Shown: positions 28,168 through 37,687, counted from the stretch's first letter. The stretch: 64,000 bases of DNA from an uncultured Flavobacteriaceae bacterium (GCA_947501845.1 CANMXP010000002.1:248001-312000); one strand, 5' to 3'. Program-made: numbers and translations. Notes: generated from the sequence alone by a model not told the origin.

Positions 28168-28566
28168 ATGAAATTATTGAATATAAAAATTAGTTTTTTT
28201 ACTGTTATTTGTTTTGTTATGGCCTCAACTTATTGTTTTGCACAACAGGGCAGCGTTACTGTAAATCAAGACAAAAACATAACAGCATTATTGGATATTA
28301 AAAAGAAAACCAATAAAAATGAGGATAATTCCAGAAGATATAAAATACAAATCTATTCTGGGAATCGTTCTGGTGCTTATTCGGCTCAAGAAGAGTTTCG
28401 CAATTCATTTACAGTTTGGAATCCTATCGTTAGATACGAGTCTCCAAATTTTAAAACCTGGTTGGGTAATTTTAGAACACGTCTAGAAGCAGATAGAGCA
28501 TTAAAAAAAGTAAAAAAGAAATTCCCTTATGCTTTTATATTTAAGCCTAAAAAAAAGAAAAGCTAA
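28168..28566 (+). CDS. Small exported SPOR-like protein
   Basis: A 132-residue protein from the ATG at 28168; an in-frame TTG at 28147 is less likely because the signal peptide (MKLLNIKISFFT onward, ending CFAQQG) begins at the ATG. The mature part has RRYKIQIYSGNR, EFRNSFTVWNP, YESPNFKTWLGNFRTR and a final ALKKVKKKFPYAFIF. These match the pattern of SPOR-like (sporulation-related repeat) domains, which bind denuded peptidoglycan glycans. It is on the plus strand, divergent from actA and convergent with the next gene, with which the stop codons overlap by 4 bp. The tail is strongly basic (KPKKKKS). Confidence 0.8.
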   Translation: MKLLNIKISFFTVICFVMASTYCFAQQGSVTVNQDKNITALLDIKKKTNKNEDNSRRYKIQIYSGNRSGAYSAQEEFRNSFTVWNPIVRYESPNFKTWLGNFRTRLEADRALKKVKKKFPYAFIFKPKKKKS

Positions 28567-29042
28567 TAACTTCTTGAAGGATAATTACCTTGTAATGCAA
28601 TTATAAAACGAACTCCTAAATAAGGATCTCTGGTATATAGTTTAGAATTACTACTTTTAACCGTATAAATCTCGTAGGATTTACCTTGAATGTCTTCAGA
28701 AACACTCATTTTACGTAGTTCTCTTGATTCTGAGCCCCCTCTATCTCCTACTCTTATATCATTTAAGCTGTTTCCTTGTCCTGCATGAACTGGGGTTCTT
28801 CCTCTAAGGTCTGGTAAAGCAAAAGTAGTTCTTCCATCTCCTCCATAATTGGTTCCTAACAAAGAAAACAATGCCGAATATTGACTTACTTGCAATATTT
28901 GACCATCGCAAAATGCCCAACCTCTCGGTGCAAAATCACCAGCAAACATTCTAATTTCTCCTAAAAGGGGTTCCTGAGCATATAATGTATTATTAATGGT
29001 TAGTGTGAAAAATAATATTAAAACTGAAAGTTTGGTTTTCAT
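28563..29042 (-). CDS. Secreted phage tail collar domain protein (MdpB-like)
   Basis: A 159-residue exported protein with a signal peptide (ending LYAQ). It contains a phage tail collar domain: GEIRMFAGDFAPRGWAFCDG, LQVSQYSALFSLLGTNYGGDG and TTFALPDLRGRTPVHAGQG. Such domains in short chromosomal proteins are annotated as tail fibre or microcystin-dependent protein homologues; their bacterial role is unclear. The C-terminal 50 residues diverge from the usual family ending. No phage genes lie nearby, so this is not part of a prophage. It converges with the SPOR-like gene. Confidence 0.85.
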   Translation of the reverse strand: MKTKLSVLILFFTLTINNTLYAQEPLLGEIRMFAGDFAPRGWAFCDGQILQVSQYSALFSLLGTNYGGDGRTTFALPDLRGRTPVHAGQGNSLNDIRVGDRGGSESRELRKMSVSEDIQGKSYEIYTVKSSNSKLYTRDPYLGVRFIIALQGNYPSRSY

Positions 29043-29132
29043 AATGATTTTTAAGCTAAAGGTTTATGCCAAACAATTTATCAAAATTATTTCCAATAAA
29101 AAAACGACTCAAATCTAAATCGCCTTCTTGTA

Positions 29133-30524
29133 TTAAATTGGCACTCCAGAAATTATATTTAAATCTGCACGTGAAATTTTAATCGCTTCAATCTTTGCCT
29201 TAGTCACCTTTGTATTCCATAAGTATAGGCGTTTCAAATTTTTTAATAAAGACAAAGCTTCTAAGCTTTTATTTTCTATCTGCGTACCATAAAGGTTTAA
29301 CGATTCTAAATTTTCCAATTTAGACAAAAACGAAACACCTGAATTTGTTATAGGGTTAGAATTCAAATTCAATCTTATCAAATTATCCAATTGCCCTATT
29401 ATCTTAAGATCATTATCTTTTATCCCTAGGTTATTTAATTTTAAGTGTACTATTTGATCCTTTAATAAAAGGAGTTCTTCTATACTTTCCAATCCTTTTT
29501 TATTATTAATAGATAGGCTTACATCTAACAAATGACTTTGATTGCTCACGCTTTCTATTTTAAATCCTTTCGAACGAAGTGAACTTATAACCAAGGAATC
29601 TCCTGCCTTCACAACTGCTAACAGCGGATTATTTTGGCCGTTTTTTAAACCCAAGAAATTTCCAAAAAGCTTCTTATTATCCTCTTCAATCTCTACATCT
29701 GCCAGCAAACCACTTGAAGTCGCCCCATTTAAAATCCAAAATTCAATGAGTTTTATATCATCTTCAGAAAAAGGTCTTTTCCCTTCTGGAGGCATAAAAT
29801 CATCGTGATGTTCTGGTAGTGTTATTCTTTTAAACAGTTCACTTTTTTGTAAATCTCCTGCAACAATAGAAGGTCCATTTTCTCCTCCTTTTAGCATAGA
29901 GACATGTGATGTAAGCAACAAATCACCTTTTGATTTTTCTAAATTGTGACAGCTAGCACATTTATTAGAAATCATAGGATTAATGACATCTAAAAAAATA
30001 TCTGCAGAATCTAAAATTGTAACTGGAGGGCGTTTTTTTGGTTTTGGGGACAATCCTACCATTTTTCTTACTGGTTCTGGTGCGTATTGCGTGAGGTAAG
30101 CAGACCCATGTGTTAAATTGCCTCCCAAATGCCCTGCGTAGCTTAAACCAATAAAAAGAATACACATCGCACCTGAGTTTATAATAAATGAGTTTTTAGT
30201 TTTTTTCCAAACTCTAACACCATAGGCTAACAATGAAAAACATGCGACAGCAATCCCTAACCACTGATGGTTAAAAAGCGCATCGGCATCATACCCACCT
30301 TGAAACGACAATAAATACCCTAAGATACATGAAAACACAGCACTTATAGATCCTACTGCTAGTATAAACGAAACAGATTTATCTAAATATTGAAACCGTT
30401 GCTTTTTGGCAAGAAAATGTATAAGTATCCCTATTAAAAGAATACCTATAGGTAGATGTACAATTAACGGATGAAATCTACCTATAAAAATAACAAATTC
30501 TGATACTTGGTTTGAAACTTCCAT
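29133..30524 (-). CDS. Membrane protein with Planctomycete-type cytochrome c domain and leucine-rich repeats
   Basis: A 463-residue protein. Residues 1 to about 140 hold four membrane helices of a DUF2231-like module, including FHPLIVHLPIGILL. A periplasmic PSCyt1-type cytochrome domain follows with one heme motif CASCHN, then MLKGGENGPSIVAGD and MPPEGKRPFSEDDI, all hallmarks of the Planctomycete cytochrome family. The C-terminal 130 residues carry about four leucine-rich repeats (LIRLNLNSNPITN, LESLNLYGTQIEN, LKRLYLWNTKVTK). It is the last of four genes on the minus strand, 3 bp after the propeller gene. Similar proteins occur in Planctomycetes and some Bacteroidota next to DUF1501/DUF1553 genes. 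Substrate and partner are unknown. Confidence 0.85.
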   Translation of the reverse strand: MEVSNQVSEFVIFIGRFHPLIVHLPIGILLIGILIHFLAKKQRFQYLDKSVSFILAVGSISAVFSCILGYLLSFQGGYDADALFNHQWLGIAVACFSLLAYGVRVWKKTKNSFIINSGAMCILFIGLSYAGHLGGNLTHGSAYLTQYAPEPVRKMVGLSPKPKKRPPVTILDSADIFLDVINPMISNKCASCHNLEKSKGDLLLTSHVSMLKGGENGPSIVAGDLQKSELFKRITLPEHHDDFMPPEGKRPFSEDDIKLIEFWILNGATSSGLLADVEIEEDNKKLFGNFLGLKNGQNNPLLAVVKAGDSLVISSLRSKGFKIESVSNQSHLLDVSLSINNKKGLESIEELLLLKDQIVHLKLNNLGIKDNDLKIIGQLDNLIRLNLNSNPITNSGVSFLSKLENLESLNLYGTQIENKSLEALSLLKNLKRLYLWNTKVTKAKIEAIKISRADLNIISGVPI

Positions 30525-30527
30525 AAA

Positions 30528-31613
30528 TTATACTCTATGCAATTTATAAGGATATACGCCTCCAGCATTCCATTGACATACATATAGGTTTTTATCATCA
30601 TCCACACACACATCATGACACTGTTTAAAGACAGGCTCTTCTTGCAAAATTAAATCCAATTTTCCATTTCTATATTTAGGTTTACTTCCTCCAGGGTTGG
30701 ATATTACTCTGTTTTCTTTATTCATAATGGTTATAAAACCTTTGTTCATCATCAAATTATAATTGCCTTTTTCCATCCCAAAACACACAGCAGAATAAAT
30801 ATCATCATCATCAATAACTGGTCTGCTTATATAAGCACCTGGTATGTAATATGTTTCAAGGTATTTTCCATCTAAAGAAAATCGTTTAAAGGAATTTTTA
30901 ATTCTTGCAGAACAAATTAATGTGGGATTATTTGGGTCCCTAGTATCTAAAGCAACGCCATGTGCCTGTTTAAATTTATCGGGTTGTAAAAAGCTATCGC
31001 CTCCAAATTTCCTAATAAATTGTCCTTTACTATCGTACTGAAGAATAAATTGAGAACCATAACCATCTGCTATATAAATATCTCCTTGAGGACCTATAGC
31101 TGTCTCGGTTGGCCTGTAGGGCATATATTCACTATATACGCCTACTTTTTGCGGGTTTTTGATTTCTAAAATAATATTACCTTCTAACGTCGTTTTTAAA
31201 ACACGTCCATTGCTTGGATCGGTAATATAAAGAAATTCGTTTCCGTTTTCATTATGAATCGTTAAGCCATGAGCTCCTTTTAAATGGAGTGTCCAACTAT
31301 TTAGTAATTTACCAGATTTGTCATAAACAAGGATATTATTTTTTGGATGATCTGTTAACATAAAAAGGCGTTTTTTACTATCCACCACCATTTCATGACA
31401 ATTTTTAACTGGGTGGCTTTTTGGGTTAAGATTTCCCCAATTTTTTTCTACCCGATAGCGATAGTCCCCATGACCTATAATTTCTCTTGATAATTCTGGT
31501 TTCGATGGCAAAATGCTAAAAGATGATGCTGTAGTTGGAGCCAAAACTGTCCCTATTGTTATTATGGATGAAGATTTTATAAAGTTACGTCTACCTATAG
31601 ATGTTTTCTGCAT
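30528..31613 (-). CDS. Twin-arginine-exported six-bladed beta-propeller (NHL-like) protein
   Basis: A 361-residue protein with a twin-arginine type signal (GRRNFIKSSS near residues 7-16). It is built of NHL/6-bladed propeller repeats: VVDSKKRLFMLTDHPKNNI, HGLTIHNENGNEFLYITDP, TAIGPQGDIYIADGYGSQF and VCVDDDKNLYVCQWNAGGV. Propellers of this type resemble the peptidyl-alpha-hydroxyglycine amidating lyase fold, but I cannot assign an activity. The gene lies 46 bp after the DUF1501 gene and 3 bp before the cytochrome-LRR gene. Like the DUF1501 protein, it is apparently folded in the cytoplasm before export, which hints at a cofactor or metal. Confidence 0.83.
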   Translation of the reverse strand: MQKTSIGRRNFIKSSSIITIGTVLAPTTASSFSILPSKPELSREIIGHGDYRYRVEKNWGNLNPKSHPVKNCHEMVVDSKKRLFMLTDHPKNNILVYDKSGKLLNSWTLHLKGAHGLTIHNENGNEFLYITDPSNGRVLKTTLEGNIILEIKNPQKVGVYSEYMPYRPTETAIGPQGDIYIADGYGSQFILQYDSKGQFIRKFGGDSFLQPDKFKQAHGVALDTRDPNNPTLICSARIKNSFKRFSLDGKYLETYYIPGAYISRPVIDDDDIYSAVCFGMEKGNYNLMMNKGFITIMNKENRVISNPGGSKPKYRNGKLDLILQEEPVFKQCHDVCVDDDKNLYVCQWNAGGVYPYKLHRV

Positions 31614-31659
31614 ATTCTAATATTTTCAAAAAAGCGATTCATTAGTATTTTATATGGAT

Positions 31660-33126
31660 TTAAGCCAAAATATCCTTTACGACTCTACCATGAACATCTG
31701 TTAGCCTATAACGCCTCCCTTGATGCTTGAACGTTAGTTTTTCATGATTTATTCCTAAAAGATGCAACAACGTTGCCTGAAAATCATGAATATGGACACC
31801 ATCACGTAATACATTATAACTAAACTCATCGGTTTCTCCGTATACCATGCCTGGTTTTACGCCAGCACCAGCCATCCACATGGTAAAGCACCCTGGGTGA
31901 TGGTCTCTTCCATAACTTGTTGCTGTAAGACGTCCTTGCGAAAAGCTTGTTCGCCCAAATTCGCCACCCCATATTACCAAAGTATCTTCTAAGAGCCCGC
32001 GCTGCTTTAAATCTTGTAGTAAGCCTGCTGTTGCCTGATCTGTATCTCTTGCTTGTCTTTTAATTCCTCCTGGCAAATTACCGTGTTGATCCCAACCTGT
32101 ATGATACAGCTGAATAAATTTTACATCACGTTCTGCTAAACGTCTTGCTTGTAAACAATTTGCTGCATAAGTTCCAGGAGTTCTAGCATCCTCGCCGTAT
32201 AGTTTATAAATATGATCTGGTTCTTCTTTAGTATTTACGGCTTCCGGTATAGAACTTTGCATTCTATAAGCCATTTCATACTGAGCTATTTTAGATTGTA
32301 TCTCAGGATCTTTCCAAAGATCATATTGATGTTGATTTAAATCGCTTATATAATTCAAGGCTCTTCTTCTGTCTTCGTCATGAACACCTTCTGGGTTATT
32401 TAAATATAATACGGGGTCTTTACCAGATCTAAATTGGATTCCTTGATGGTGTGAAGGCAAGAATCCATTACCCCAAGCCGCAGAACTTAAGGGCTGTGCT
32501 CCAGAACCTTTAGACAATAATACGACAAAGTTTGGCAAGTTTTTGTTATCACTTCCCAGTCCGTAACTTAACCATGAACCTATGGATGGCCTGCTCCCTA
32601 ATTGGGATCCTGTTTGCATAAACATGACAGCTGGTTCATGATTTATGGCTTCGGTATACATAGATTTTATGATACAAAGGTCGTCAACCACTTTAGCCGT
32701 ATGTGGAAAAATTTCGCTGACCCAAGCGCCAGATTCCCCGTGCTGTTTAAAATCAAAAATAGATTTAACTAAAGGAAATGATGATTGGTTAGTAACCATT
32801 CCAGAATTACGCTGCATTCCTTTAACAGATGCTGGAATCTCCTTCCCGTGCCATTTGGCTAAAGCAGGTTTATAGTCAAACGTCTCTAATTGAGATGGCG
32901 CGCCACTTTGAAAAAGATAAATAACTCTTTTAGCCTTTGCAGGGAAATGTGTACCATTTATAAGACCTCCTGCAAGGTTCTTGTTATTCCCAATCAATGT
33001 ATTCGCAAAAGCATTTGTTGGCCCTAACATTGATGAAAGTGCAATAGACCCAAAACCTAATGAGGCCTTTTTTAAGAATCCTCTTCTAGTATCTGCAAAT
33101 TTTAAATGTCTTGTTAATTCGTCCAT
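31660..33126 (-). CDS. DUF1501 family Tat-exported protein (sulfatase-fold-like)
   Basis: A 488-residue DUF1501 protein with a twin-arginine signal (TRRGFLKKASLGFGS near residues 13-27). Family signatures are KRVIYLFQSGAPSQLETFDYKP, FVVLLSKGSG, RRLAERDVKFIQLYHTGWDQHGN, LVIWGGEFGRT, GRDHHPGCFTMWMAGAGVK and HIHDFQATLLHLLGI. The histidine- and aspartate-rich motifs resemble the metal site of alkaline phosphatase/sulfatase-fold enzymes. DUF1501 genes are almost always paired with DUF1549/DUF1553 genes, as here (6 bp gap). Their biochemical role is not established; a link to breakdown of sulfated polysaccharides has been suggested for Planctomycetes. Confidence 0.93.
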   Translation of the reverse strand: MDELTRHLKFADTRRGFLKKASLGFGSIALSSMLGPTNAFANTLIGNNKNLAGGLINGTHFPAKAKRVIYLFQSGAPSQLETFDYKPALAKWHGKEIPASVKGMQRNSGMVTNQSSFPLVKSIFDFKQHGESGAWVSEIFPHTAKVVDDLCIIKSMYTEAINHEPAVMFMQTGSQLGSRPSIGSWLSYGLGSDNKNLPNFVVLLSKGSGAQPLSSAAWGNGFLPSHHQGIQFRSGKDPVLYLNNPEGVHDEDRRRALNYISDLNQHQYDLWKDPEIQSKIAQYEMAYRMQSSIPEAVNTKEEPDHIYKLYGEDARTPGTYAANCLQARRLAERDVKFIQLYHTGWDQHGNLPGGIKRQARDTDQATAGLLQDLKQRGLLEDTLVIWGGEFGRTSFSQGRLTATSYGRDHHPGCFTMWMAGAGVKPGMVYGETDEFSYNVLRDGVHIHDFQATLLHLLGINHEKLTFKHQGRRYRLTDVHGRVVKDILA

Positions 33127-33132
33127 AATAAA

Positions 33133-36100
33133 TTATCTAAGCGTATAACCTTCTGTTGTATTCATTATCCCATTAATAACTGTTGCTAACGCAGCAACTT
33201 CAACAGGGTTATCATTTTTTGATTTGTAATTTCCAATATCTAAATACGCTTGTGCTTCTTCTTTTTTATTGGAAAATCTGCGTACTTCATCTGTATAAAA
33301 TTGTTCTAAAATATCAAGTTCCTTGGTATCTGGAAATCTACCTGTACTAATTTTAAAAGCTTGTTTTAGTTGCTTAACCATATCTTTTTCGTTGGCATGA
33401 ATTACATTTTCGGCCAGTACTCTGGCTGCTTCCAAAAACTGAGGATCATTTAAAAGTACTAAAGCTTGTAAGGGCGTACTGGTTTGTCTACGTTTTACAG
33501 TACATACACTTCTATCTCCAACATCAAAAATAGTCATCGAAGGGGGTGGCGAAGTACGTTTCCAAATAGTATATATACTTCTTCTGTATAAATTTTCGTC
33601 CGTCTCCAATTTATATTTATAGCGCCACACTTTACTGGTTAGTTCTTCCCACAATCCTTCTGGTTGATAAGGATATACACTACGACCTCCTATTTTCTTA
33701 GACAACAGCCCGCTAATAGCCAAGGCATTATCGCGAACCATTTCTGCCGAAAGTCTGAAACTTGGCCCCCTAGCCAATAGTAAATTATCTGAATCTATTT
33801 CCAATAGTTTTTCATTTACTTTAGATGTTTGCTGATAAGTAGCAGACATCATTATTAACTTATGGAGCTTTTTAATATCCCATCCCGACTCCATAAACGT
33901 TACTGCCAACCAATCTAATAATTCTGGATGTGACGGTAAACTGCCTTGGTTTCCAAAATCTTCAGACGAAGCCACAATACCAGTCCCAAAATGCATTTGC
34001 CAAATACGATTTACAAACACGCGGGCGGTTAACGGATTATCTTTATCGAATAACCATTTTGAAAAACCCAACCTGTTCTTTGGTAAACTATCGTTGAATG
34101 GAAGAACGGCTTCTGGCACGCCTGGTTGTACTTCTTCTCCTAAAGCATCATACACTCCGCGATCAAGCACATAAGTTGGCCTAGGTTTTGGCAAATCTCC
34201 CAAAACCATAATTTCTGGAATACTATCTACATGCATAGTAAGTTCCTTTTTAAGTGCACGTAGTTCCTTTTTTATTGGCTTTGTTGATGGATTATGATAA
34301 TGATTATAGTATTCGACCAATAACTCTCGATTTTTTTCTATATCATTATTTTTAAGAACGGTTTTTAAAGCAGTAGGATTCTCATGAAACAATACTTCAA
34401 GTCCTGTTAATTTTTTATTGTAAATCTTTAATTCATCTACACCACCATTTACAAAAGTTTTCATTTTATTTCTATTGCCCAATCCAAATCCTGGAAAATT
34501 AAAAGTGTGAACACTTTTTTTATGCAGGATGGATTTATATAAATTGTCTAATTTTATATCTAAAGGAACTGCTTTACCGTTGTTAAAAATTTTAATGCCA
34601 TCTGCTTTGCCAGAACCATCATAAGATATTGTAATGTTGGTCCATTCTTGTTTAGGAATTGGGTTTTTCGCAATTACCTCAATAGCATTGTTGGGCCATG
34701 AATAGGCCATAATAAATTTCAGCCGATTTTCATCAAGATATAATGAATACCCTTTTAAACCATACCTAAGATCTTCGCAATGGTAAAACAACATTGCTTC
34801 TTCATAAATAGTATCTGGAAAAACAGATATTCCTACAGAAAAAGGGTCTGTATGATCGAACCAACCTGTTTTTTTAGGAAGTTTAATAGTTGTAAATTCA
34901 TTTAGAAAAACCCCTTTGTTTTTTGCTCCCTCTTTTATTATGGGTTCTTTTATTTTTGCAACTTTATTACTCGACAGCTTGTTAGCGCTGGTGTAAATCC
35001 GCTTATCTTTACTTAGGTAGTTGTCGAAAGGATAATAATCTACCAATCCTTTTTGGGCTTCTTTAGCAATAGATTGGTATATGGTATTAGATTTTAAAAC
35101 CCAGGAGTTATAAGTTTCTGTGTTTAAACCCTTAATTTGATCTAATTCTTTTTCGGTATCGTTTATTTGGTTACTAATAAAATCTATGACCCCTTTTTGT
35201 TCGTCATCAGTTAGCAATAATGCTGGACCAGGTGTTTGACCAGGACCATAAAGAGCAGTTCCTATTTCATTAGTGCTGTTAAAAAACCCAAACATTTTAT
35301 AATGATCCTTTTGACTAATAGGATCATATTTATGGTCATGGCATCTGGCACATTCAACACTTAAACCTAAGAATGCTTTAGATACTGTTGCTGTTCTATC
35401 GGCTACATATTCGGTTCTAAATTCTTCAAAAACAATACCTGCTTCAGAGTTTTTTCTATGCAACCTATTAAATGCCGTGGCTAATATACTTTCTGTAGTT
35501 GCATTTGGAATTAAGTCACCTGCTAATTGTTTGGTTACAAATTCATCATATGGCATATTGTTATTAAAAGCACGAATTACCCATTCACGCCATGGACTAA
35601 AGTCTCTATGCTTGTCATCTAAATACCCATCGCTATCTGCATAACGAGCTACATCTAACCAATTAGCCGTCATCCGTTCACCATATTCTGGAGAAGCCAG
35701 CAATTTATCTACCAAATTTTCATAAGCATCTTTAGAAGTATCGTTCGTGAAATTTTCTATTTGCTCAAGTGTAGGCGGTAATCCTGTTAAGCTAAAACTT
35801 ATACGTCTTATTAATGTTTCTTTAGATGCTCTTTCGGAAGGAGACAATTGATTTTTATGCAATTTATCTGCTATAAAATAATCAATGGGGTTAAGTGCCC
35901 ATTCTGTGTTTTCTATTTTAGGAGCTATTATCTTTTTAGGTTTTATAAAAGACCAATGCGGTTTATATTCAGCTCCTTGTTCAACCCATTTAGCAAGTGT
36001 TGCTATTTCTTTTTGAGTTAGCGACACATTAAAATCTGGTGGTGGCATCATGACCTCAGGGTCTTTAGAAAATATCCTGGTTGCCATCTCACTTTTAGAT

Positions 36101-36375
36101 AAATTTCTCGGGACTATAGCATGGTTACCACTTTTTAATGCCTGATATGCATCTGCTTCAATATCGAGTCTAAGCCCAGCCTTTTGATTATTTGCATCTG
36201 GGCCATGACAGGCGAAACATTTATCAGACAGTATAGGTTTTACATGATAATTAAAATCTATATAATCTGGAAGAGCTGCATAGGCGACTTCCACATCTTT
36301 TGGTATACTCGAATTACAACCAGAAAACAAAAGTGCACAATAAAAAATCGTAAAATAAAATTTTAGTTTTGCCAT
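33133..36375 (-). CDS. PSCyt1-DUF1549-LamG-DUF1553 lipoprotein
   Basis: A 1080-residue exported protein. The ATG at 36373-36375 is preferred over an in-frame TTG eight codons upstream because it directly precedes a lipoprotein signal (ALLFSGC). Domain order: a PSCyt1 cytochrome with CFACHGPDANNQKAGLRLD and MMPPPDFN; DUF1549/PSCyt2 with RRISFSLTGLPPT, NWLDVARYADSDGY and a second heme-type motif CARCHDHKYDP; a LamG-like lectin region around residues 480-650; and DUF1553/PSD1 with RVFVNRIWQMHFG, LASSEDFGNQG-like VASSEDFGNQG, HPELLDWLA and RRQTSTPLQALVLLNDPQF. This architecture is abundant in Planctomycetes. It is first in a four-gene unit and divergent from a membrane-bound regulator. An electron-transfer role is inferred from the CXXCH motifs. 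Confidence 0.92.
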   Translation of the reverse strand: MAKLKFYFTIFYCALLFSGCNSSIPKDVEVAYAALPDYIDFNYHVKPILSDKCFACHGPDANNQKAGLRLDIEADAYQALKSGNHAIVPRNLSKSEMATRIFSKDPEVMMPPPDFNVSLTQKEIATLAKWVEQGAEYKPHWSFIKPKKIIAPKIENTEWALNPIDYFIADKLHKNQLSPSERASKETLIRRISFSLTGLPPTLEQIENFTNDTSKDAYENLVDKLLASPEYGERMTANWLDVARYADSDGYLDDKHRDFSPWREWVIRAFNNNMPYDEFVTKQLAGDLIPNATTESILATAFNRLHRKNSEAGIVFEEFRTEYVADRTATVSKAFLGLSVECARCHDHKYDPISQKDHYKMFGFFNSTNEIGTALYGPGQTPGPALLLTDDEQKGVIDFISNQINDTEKELDQIKGLNTETYNSWVLKSNTIYQSIAKEAQKGLVDYYPFDNYLSKDKRIYTSANKLSSNKVAKIKEPIIKEGAKNKGVFLNEFTTIKLPKKTGWFDHTDPFSVGISVFPDTIYEEAMLFYHCEDLRYGLKGYSLYLDENRLKFIMAYSWPNNAIEVIAKNPIPKQEWTNITISYDGSGKADGIKIFNNGKAVPLDIKLDNLYKSILHKKSVHTFNFPGFGLGNRNKMKTFVNGGVDELKIYNKKLTGLEVLFHENPTALKTVLKNNDIEKNRELLVEYYNHYHNPSTKPIKKELRALKKELTMHVDSIPEIMVLGDLPKPRPTYVLDRGVYDALGEEVQPGVPEAVLPFNDSLPKNRLGFSKWLFDKDNPLTARVFVNRIWQMHFGTGIVASSEDFGNQGSLPSHPELLDWLAVTFMESGWDIKKLHKLIMMSATYQQTSKVNEKLLEIDSDNLLLARGPSFRLSAEMVRDNALAISGLLSKKIGGRSVYPYQPEGLWEELTSKVWRYKYKLETDENLYRRSIYTIWKRTSPPPSMTIFDVGDRSVCTVKRRQTSTPLQALVLLNDPQFLEAARVLAENVIHANEKDMVKQLKQAFKISTGRFPDTKELDILEQFYTDEVRRFSNKKEEAQAYLDIGNYKSKNDNPVEVAALATVINGIMNTTEGYTLR

Positions 36376-36396
36376 ACCTAAATAATGAGAATATGT

Positions 36397-36423
36397 CAAA
36401 TATATAGATTAGATTTAGGATTT
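36397..36423 (-). promoter_or_regulatory. Putative promoter of the DUF1553-DUF1501 operon
   Basis: TATATTTG on the minus strand (36397-36404) matches the TAnnTTTG -7 consensus and lies about 22 bp upstream of the ATG. No good -33 box is seen at the usual 19-bp spacing. A small palindrome TTAAC-T-GTTAA (36446-36456) lies between this promoter and the divergent regulator gene and could be an operator. Confidence 0.3.
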
Positions 36424-36493
36424 GCAGTGGTTTTAAACCGTTTCATTAACTGTTAACAATTATATTATTATCTTTATATTTTAATAATTTTCA

Positions 36494-37687
36494 GTGGAAA
36501 AAGAACATTATTTAGATATTGTCGAAACTATTATTGCCAGCAAATCGTTTGGTCGTTCTGACACCTATGCTAACCTATTTCGTTATTTGGTTAAATGTAC
36601 TATAGAGTCTCAAATTCCTAAAGAAACGACTATTGCAAATGATATCTTTGGGAAGGAACAATTCGACCCTTCCCAAAGCACTTTAATTAGAGTTTATATT
36701 TATAATTTAAGAAAAAAACTCGTTAATTATTATGAAAAGGAAGGCGTTAATGATACTACGGTCTTGAAAATCCCCAAGGGAAGCTATAAGGTTCAATTTA
36801 TTAAAAAAACAGATAGACCTAACCCAAAAAAGACATATAACAAGGTGTGGATTACCTTAATTCTTTTGTCTGTTATTGCTATTCCATTTTTATTTGACAT
36901 CGCTAGAGGCAAAACCAATGAAGTCTTTCAAACTAAACTTTGGAATGGTCTTTTTACTAGTAAAAACAATGCCATGCTTGTTTTGGGTGATCTTTATATA
37001 TATCAAGAAACAGACTCAATTACTGGGCAAATTAAAACGGTTAGGGATCCTTCAATAAATTCTACGGAAGAATTTGATACAATTAAATCTACTTATGCCC
37101 GAAAAGGTATTTCTTTTGAGTCTCTAAACTATAGCTTTTTAATTAGAAATAGTGCTTTATGGGTAAAAGACCTAAGTGAAGTGTTTTATGTTGCAGAAAA
37201 AGATTTTGTTATTCGAACCATGTCACGATTTAATCCAAAAGAGTTGCCTGACAATGATCTTGTTGTTGTTGGTATGATAAAAACATTAGGACTTTTTAAG
37301 GATTATATTAATAAAGAAGGCTATACAGTTAGCGATAGCAAACTTAATTATTGGAATGAGAGCTTAGAAAAGCAAGAAACGTTTATTGCTAATGGTAATG
37401 CAGATAAATATCATACAGATTATGCTATCTTATTAAAAGTCCCAGGAGCTAATAGCAATAATATTATTTATCTTTTTGGAGGCATTTGGGACACTGGCGC
37501 TTCTCAAAGTTTAAAGCACTTTACAGATTACGAATTGGCTGTTGAATTGGAAAAAGCCATGAAAGACAAGTTTGGAGAAATTCCTAAGTACTATAAAATT
37601 TTATTTGAGGTGAGCGGCATTGATAGAATGGAATTGAGCTCTAAAATAATTCATTTAGAGAAAATTGACCCCAATTTAAATTTATAG
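36494..37687 (+). CDS. Membrane-anchored winged-helix transcriptional regulator with periplasmic sensor domain
   Basis: A 397-residue protein starting at GTG; no in-frame ATG lies upstream. Residues 1 to about 103 match the winged-helix DNA-binding domain that precedes TPR or cyclase-like modules in Acidobacteria and Planctomycetes regulators: FRYLVKCTIESQ, ANDIFGKEQFDPSQSTLIRVYIYNLRKKLVNYY, and the wing LKIPKGSYKV. A single membrane helix follows at about 117-137. The remaining 260 residues have no motif I recognise and would be periplasmic, giving a ToxR/CadC-like one-component layout. It diverges from the DUF1553 gene with 118 bp between starts, so I infer that it controls that cluster in response to an extracellular signal. 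Confidence 0.8.
   Translation: MEKEHYLDIVETIIASKSFGRSDTYANLFRYLVKCTIESQIPKETTIANDIFGKEQFDPSQSTLIRVYIYNLRKKLVNYYEKEGVNDTTVLKIPKGSYKVQFIKKTDRPNPKKTYNKVWITLILLSVIAIPFLFDIARGKTNEVFQTKLWNGLFTSKNNAMLVLGDLYIYQETDSITGQIKTVRDPSINSTEEFDTIKSTYARKGISFESLNYSFLIRNSALWVKDLSEVFYVAEKDFVIRTMSRFNPKELPDNDLVVVGMIKTLGLFKDYINKEGYTVSDSKLNYWNESLEKQETFIANGNADKYHTDYAILLKVPGANSNNIIYLFGGIWDTGASQSLKHFTDYELAVELEKAMKDKFGEIPKYYKILFEVSGIDRMELSSKIIHLEKIDPNLNL

Noticed and set aside
28563-29042. Prophage remnant suggested by the tail-collar domain
   Set aside because: The protein has a signal peptide and no other phage genes lie nearby; the fibre-like genes at 58-63 kb are likewise exported and lack phage neighbours.
36376-36493. 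Start of the DUF1553 protein at the upstream TTG and of the regulator at an ATG
   Set aside because: The lipoprotein signal starts at the ATG at 36375, and no in-frame ATG exists for the regulator, so GTG is used.
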